Source: Vulcanimicrobiota bacterium
Lineage (GTDB): Bacteria > Vulcanimicrobiota > Vulcanimicrobiia > Vulcanimicrobiales > Vulcanimicrobiaceae
Reading direction: 5' to 3'
DNA: 64,000 nucleotides
NCBI GenBank assembly: GCA_027306785.1
Contig: DAHUZB010000035.1
Span: 62,001 to 126,000 of the forward strand
Positions 60,347 through 64,000 of the stretch are shown one piece after another. Positions within the stretch are counted from its first letter, which is position 1, and every line of letters starts with the position of its first letter. Made by a program: the position numbers and the translations under genes. The notes beneath the pieces are model-generated. The model was not told where the DNA came from, ran no database searches, and saw nothing but the letters and a program-made list of their open reading frames with translations.

Positions 60347-62315
60347 TGATCCGCTCGAGCGCTTCGGCCTTCGCACCGAGCACCATCTCGGAGAAGCGTT
60401 TGAAGCTCTCGCGCTCGGCTTCACCTTCGGCGAAGCGTTCGTTTCGTTCCAAATCCACTTTGCCGTCGACCGGGCGAAAGCGAACGTAACGCCCGTCGTC
60501 GTCCTCGGCGATCTCGACCAGCCCCTCGTCTTCGAAGATGCGTAGCGCGATGCCGACCGTACGATCGCTCACCTTCTCGAGCTCGAGCGTGCGCGCGATC
60601 TCCGTGTAGGGCAGGCGCACGACGCCTTCACGCGCGAGACCGCGTACGCCGCGATAGATCGCCCGTAGCGCGGCAAGCGTGGGCGCCTCGCGATCGATGA
60701 TGAATTCGTTGATCATGCGATCGTTCGCGCCGAAGAGCAGATGGATCTCGGCGTGCGCGCCGTCGCGTCCGGCGCGTCCCGACTGCTGGTTGAACTCCGT
60801 GTAATCGAAGTTCAAATGGTAGAGCACCACGTGACGGACGTCGGGGAGATCGATTCCCTCACCGAAGGCCGAGGTCGCGACGACCACCTGCAGCGCGCCT
60901 TCGCGAAAGAAACGCTCAACCTCGTGCCGTTCGGGCGTCGGCATCCCGGCATGGTAGAACATCACCGCGTTGCCGATGCGCTTGCGCAGCGCGTCGGCGA
61001 CCGCCGTCGCCTCTTTGCGCGACATGCAGTACACGATGCCCTTGTCGCCGCCGCGAAAGATCTCGTAGAGGTACTCGTGCTTGTCCTTCGTCTCGCGGGC
61101 ATCGGTGACGTGCAGATTCTCGCGCACGGTCGGATCGATCACCCACGCATCGATACGCAGTTCCCGCACGATATGCGCGAACGCGTCGTCGCCCGCGGTC
61201 GCCGTGAGCGCGAGTACCTGCGGATCGCCGAGCGCGGCGATCGTCGTGCCGATGCGGCCGTACGCCGCGCGGTGCGTCGATTCGTAGAGATGGTGTGCCT
61301 CGTCGATCACGACGAACGACGGGGCGCTCTTGCCTGCGAACTCGGCGCGATGAAATTCGAGAAACTCCGGCGTCGCGAGGACGATATCCCACGCTCCGCT
61401 CTTCAACGCCTCGAAGAGCTCCTCGCGCTCGTCGTGCGAGATCGATCCGTTGGCGCGATAGATGCGCAGCCCCAGCGGATCGAACTTGCGGATCAGCGCC
61501 TCGTACTGATCGTTGGCGAGCGCACGTAGCGGATAGATGACAAGCGTCTTGCCGCCGCCGCGTAGCGCGCGCAGCGCCGCCGGATACTGAAAGCAGAACG
61601 ATTTCCCGCGACCGGTACCGAGCACGGCGAGCGTGTTGCGCCCGGCGTCGACGCGCTCGAGCACGTCGAGTTGCGCCGCGTGCGGCCGTCCTTCGCCGAT
61701 GAGCGCCGCGCGCACGCGGTCGGCATCCCCGTCCCACGCGGCACGAGCCGCATCGCGCTCGTGCGAGCGCGCCGCGACGCTCTGCGCGGCGTCGCGCCAC
61801 ACGTAGATGTTTACGCCGCGATGGCGCTGCTCGCCGTTCTCGCCCGCCGCGCCGCCGGTAAGCGACTCCGCCCGGGCGCGATAGCGTGCGCCCGCGTCGA
61901 TCAGCGGTGCGAGATGCTTGGCGATGCCGCGATTGATATACCCGAGCTGCAGGTTGCCGTATGCGACCGCGATCGCGTTCGGGTCGTGAGCGTTCTCCGG
62001 CTCGCGCAGCAGCTGCAATTCGCTCCCGAGCGCGAGCCCCGCGATCGTGCTCTGGCGACGCTCGAACGACACGCCCGCGATCTTGGTGTGGAACTGCGTC
62101 GCGCCGCCGATGGAGGCATAGCGATCGTCGGCGTACTCGGCGCTGCGCGCGAATTGCTCGGCGACGAACGCATCGAGCGATCGCGGCTCGGGATTCGTCG
62201 GGCCCGGAAACGATTCGAGCGCGCGAAACGCGCGCTCGAATGCTTGTTCCGAGGCAGTCGGCGGCGGAAGCCCTCGACTACTCGTGCCGCTGCTCGTCGG
62301 CCGGTGCGTGCTCAT
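60303..62315 (-). CDS. HIRAN-domain RecQ-like DNA helicase
   Basis: The 670-residue protein has an N-terminal HIRAN domain at about 77-155 (TKIAGVSFERRQSTIAGL, then LLREPENAHDPNAIAVAY and LGYINRGIAKHLAPLI). The helicase core has Walker A GTGRGKS (232-239), DEAH (338-341), TATAGDDA, GIVYCMSRKEA, VATSAFGEGIDLPDVR and QQSGRAGRDG. HIRAN binds 3' single-stranded ends at stalled forks in eukaryotic HLTF; here it is joined to a RecQ-type motor. Overlaps the secF 3' end by 38 bp. Confidence 0.9.
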   Translation of the reverse strand: MSTHRPTSSGTSSRGLPPPTASEQAFERAFRALESFPGPTNPEPRSLDAFVAEQFARSAEYADDRYASIGGATQFHTKIAGVSFERRQSTIAGLALGSELQLLREPENAHDPNAIAVAYGNLQLGYINRGIAKHLAPLIDAGARYRARAESLTGGAAGENGEQRHRGVNIYVWRDAAQSVAARSHERDAARAAWDGDADRVRAALIGEGRPHAAQLDVLERVDAGRNTLAVLGTGRGKSFCFQYPAALRALRGGGKTLVIYPLRALANDQYEALIRKFDPLGLRIYRANGSISHDEREELFEALKSGAWDIVLATPEFLEFHRAEFAGKSAPSFVVIDEAHHLYESTHRAAYGRIGTTIAALGDPQVLALTATAGDDAFAHIVRELRIDAWVIDPTVRENLHVTDARETKDKHEYLYEIFRGGDKGIVYCMSRKEATAVADALRKRIGNAVMFYHAGMPTPERHEVERFFREGALQVVVATSAFGEGIDLPDVRHVVLYHLNFDYTEFNQQSGRAGRDGAHAEIHLLFGANDRMINEFIIDREAPTLAALRAIYRGVRGLAREGVVRLPYTEIARTLELEKVSDRTVGIALRIFEDEGLVEIAEDDDGRYVRFRPVDGKVDLERNERFAEGEAERESFKRFSEMVLGAKAEALERIINRPIYPERTPLLR

Positions 62316-63582
62316 GCTGCGTCTCGAACTCCTCGAGATTCAGATTGATCGTCTCGTGGCCTTGCTCGAGCGCCTCGTCGTGCAGCCCCGAGGTCTGCGC
62401 GTCGAGCGGATCGATCTCGTGCATCTCGTGCATCTCGGTCTCGACCGACTCTTCGACCATCGTGCCGCCGTCGCGCTTGCGCTTGTACCGCGCGGGGCCG
62501 GTCTGCGCCGGACGCGACGCGCCTTTGTCCTTCTGACGGCGCGCTCGGCGAGCCGCCACGATGTCGTCGCGATTGCGCGCGCCGGCGCTCGCCGCCGGGG
62601 TCGAGCCGGATTCGGCGCGAGCCGCCCCGACCGCGAGCCCTTCGCGGCGCTTGCGGGCGGCCGCTTCGAGCTGACGCTTCCGGAAGACGAGCACGAGCGG
62701 CGCCGAGTAGAAGATCGAGTGGTAGCCGCCCGAGCAGATGCCGACGAGCAGCGCGAACGCAAAGTTCTTCAGGCTCACGCCGCCGAGCGCGAGCAGCGCC
62801 ACGAGCGTGATGACGACGGTCGCGAGCGTGTTGAACGAACGCGTCATCGTCTGCTTGATCGATTCGTTGACGATCGTGTCGTACGCCACCCCGCCCATGA
62901 GCTTGGTGTTCTCGCGGATTCGATCGAGAATGACGATCGTGTCCATGACCGAGTAGCCGATGACGGTGAGGACCGCGGCGAGGAACGCGTCGTCGGCCGA
63001 CTTTCCGGCGAGCGCATAGATGCCGATCATCATCGCCGCGTCACGCACGAGCGCGATGACGGTGACCAAACCGAAGATGTAGTTCCAGCCGAATCGGAAG
63101 GCGATGTAGAGGAACTGAATGCCGAGCGCGATCACGAGCGCGAGCAGGGCGTTACGCAGATACTCGCCGCCGAGCGTCGGCCCGATCGCGGTGATCGAGA
63201 AGGCGTTGCTATCGACCGGTGCGATCGCGTTGAGTGCGTTCTTGAGCGGGATCGAATTATTCGCGAACGAGGTCTGCGTCGCGACCGAGAATTGCGTGCC
63301 GTCGGTGCCCGCGGTATTCACGCGCTCGTCGCTCAGGTTGAGCGAGGCGAGCCCCGCGCGAACTTGATCGATGGAGACCGGCTTGGTGAAGCGCACGTCG
63401 ATCTCGGTGCCGCCCGTGAACGAGAGGCCCAGACGCAGCATATGCGAGGGCTGGAAGCCCTGCCCGCCCTGGAACCCGTGGTAGACCATCGCGCCGAGAC
63501 CGAGCGCGATCACGATGTACGAGATCGCCGAGACGGTACGGAACCAGCCGACGATATTCCAATTCAGCTTGCGAAAGAACAT
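62278..63582 (-). CDS. secF: Protein translocase subunit SecF with long C-terminal tail
   Basis: The first 310 residues are a normal SecF: WNIVGWFRTVSAISYIVIAL, LRLGLSFTGGTEIDVRF, periplasmic P1 domain, then GYSVMDTIVILDRIRENTKL and TRSFNTLATVVITLVALLALGG. The last about 120 residues are extra: a basic Arg/Lys stretch, then an acidic Glu/His-rich end (EMHEMHEIDPLDAQ...). SecDF uses the proton motive force to complete export. It lies 9 bp after secD. Confidence 0.94.
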   Translation of the reverse strand: MFFRKLNWNIVGWFRTVSAISYIVIALGLGAMVYHGFQGGQGFQPSHMLRLGLSFTGGTEIDVRFTKPVSIDQVRAGLASLNLSDERVNTAGTDGTQFSVATQTSFANNSIPLKNALNAIAPVDSNAFSITAIGPTLGGEYLRNALLALVIALGIQFLYIAFRFGWNYIFGLVTVIALVRDAAMMIGIYALAGKSADDAFLAAVLTVIGYSVMDTIVILDRIRENTKLMGGVAYDTIVNESIKQTMTRSFNTLATVVITLVALLALGGVSLKNFAFALLVGICSGGYHSIFYSAPLVLVFRKRQLEAAARKRREGLAVGAARAESGSTPAASAGARNRDDIVAARRARRQKDKGASRPAQTGPARYKRKRDGGTMVEESVETEMHEMHEIDPLDAQTSGLHDEALEQGHETINLNLEEFETQHEHAPADEQRHE

Positions 63583-63591
63583 GGCGTTGCC

Positions 63592-64000
63592 TTATGCTCC
63601 CGTCTTCGCGAAAACGCCGACGTCGTCGCTCTTGACGCCGTAGAGTTCGGGAGCGGTCATGAGATTGTTGTCGACGAGCACGTCGACGAAGAAGCGCGTG
63701 ATGAAGACCGCGGTGACGAGCGAGATCACGGTACCCCAGAAGAGCGTGAAGGCGAAGCCCTTCACCGTGCCGGTGCCGAGCATGAAGAGCACGCCCGCGC
63801 CGACGATCGTGGTGAAGTGGCTGTCGAAGACGGCCGAGAACGCGCGGGTAAAGCCCGTGCGAACCGCGGAACGCAGCGGCTTGCCGATCCAGAGTTCTTC
63901 TTTGATACGCTCGAAGATCAGCACGTTCGCGTCGACCGCCATACCGATCGAGAGCACGAAGCCCGCGATTCCCGGCAGCGTAAGCGTGGCGTGCGAGAGC
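63592..64000 (-). CDS. secD: Protein translocase subunit SecD, C-terminal part
   Basis: Only the last 135 codons lie in the window; the frame continues past the right edge. GIAGFVLSIGMAVDANVLIFERIKEEL, SHFTTIVGAGVLFMLGTGTVKGFA and ISLVTAVFITRFFVDVL are the conserved TM4-TM6 region of SecD. Confidence 0.95.
   Translation of the reverse strand, partial: LSHATLTLPGIAGFVLSIGMAVDANVLIFERIKEELWIGKPLRSAVRTGFTRAFSAVFDSHFTTIVGAGVLFMLGTGTVKGFAFTLFWGTVISLVTAVFITRFFVDVLVDNNLMTAPELYGVKSDDVGVFAKTGA

Noticed and set aside
1-64000. tRNA, rRNA or CRISPR arrays
   Set aside because: No cloverleaf with a T-loop GGTTCGAATCC-type core, no rRNA core and no regularly spaced repeats were found on reading both strands.

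Overview
The window is high-GC bacterial chromosome with tightly packed genes. Start codons frequently overlap the preceding stop as ATGA or GTGA. Housekeeping genes present are secD (partial), secF, relA, an apt domain, rpsF, ssb, infA and mqo. Membrane-lipoprotein genes, an RND pump and a Mo-hydroxylase operon point to a diderm aerobe. Gene content and style would fit Candidatus Eremiobacterota (WPS-2/Vulcanimicrobiota), but this is an impression and was not tested by phylogeny. No rRNA, tRNA or CRISPR array was recognised.

Layout. (1) 1-10.4 kb holds small secreted proteins, a retropepsin-like protease, an esterase-like protein, a GT-C-like membrane protein, infA with a disrupted start, an acyltransferase, MarR, and a chimera of two broken genes (VOC and DUF5069) in front of an isocitrate lyase/PEP-mutase family gene. 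(2) 10.4-18.3 kb holds two tandem streptogramin-lyase-like lipoproteins with a duplicated leader, an RraB-domain protein and several decaying genes: a RibD-type reductase with an in-frame TGA, a frameshifted proline iminopeptidase remnant and duplicated 3' ends. (3) 18.5-28.07 kb is an accessory region that looks less GC-rich than its surroundings. It is bracketed by a near-identical 21-bp direct repeat whose right copy touches the ssb stop codon. It contains an ECF sigma/anti-sigma pair, an ArsR/SdpR-type repressor coupled to a membrane hydrolase, secreted proteins and a transposon with a SWIM-zinc-finger DDE transposase. (4) 28-36.7 kb holds ssb and rpsF, an RND pump and a second tandem pair of large lipoproteins. 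(5) 36.7-46.5 kb is a long minus-strand run. In transcription order it is DAHP synthase/chorismate mutase fusion, prephenate dehydratase/APRT fusion, a secreted protein, RelA/SpoT, TauE, a two-subunit molybdenum hydroxylase, XdhC and a MobA-like nucleotidyltransferase. (6) 46.7-55.6 kb holds envelope proteins, a large zinc metalloprotease, mqo, a clostripain-type peptidase and a LysR regulator. (7) 55.8-59.2 kb is a four-gene acyl-CoA operon ending in TetR. (8) 59.2-64 kb holds Nudix, UPF0114, a HIRAN-RecQ helicase, secF and the end of secD.

How the genes work together. The aro/phe genes put the first step of the shikimate pathway and both committed steps to phenylpyruvate into two fused polypeptides, next to the purine-salvage and (p)ppGpp genes. 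The Mo-hydroxylase subunits, XdhC and the MobA-like protein form an enzyme-plus-maturation operon. The acyl-CoA dehydrogenase, APH-like kinase and TetR resemble fatty-acid/acyl-CoA catabolic clusters. The secD-secF-helicase and apt-relA blocks look like separated halves of the well-known secDF-recJ-apt-relA neighbourhood.
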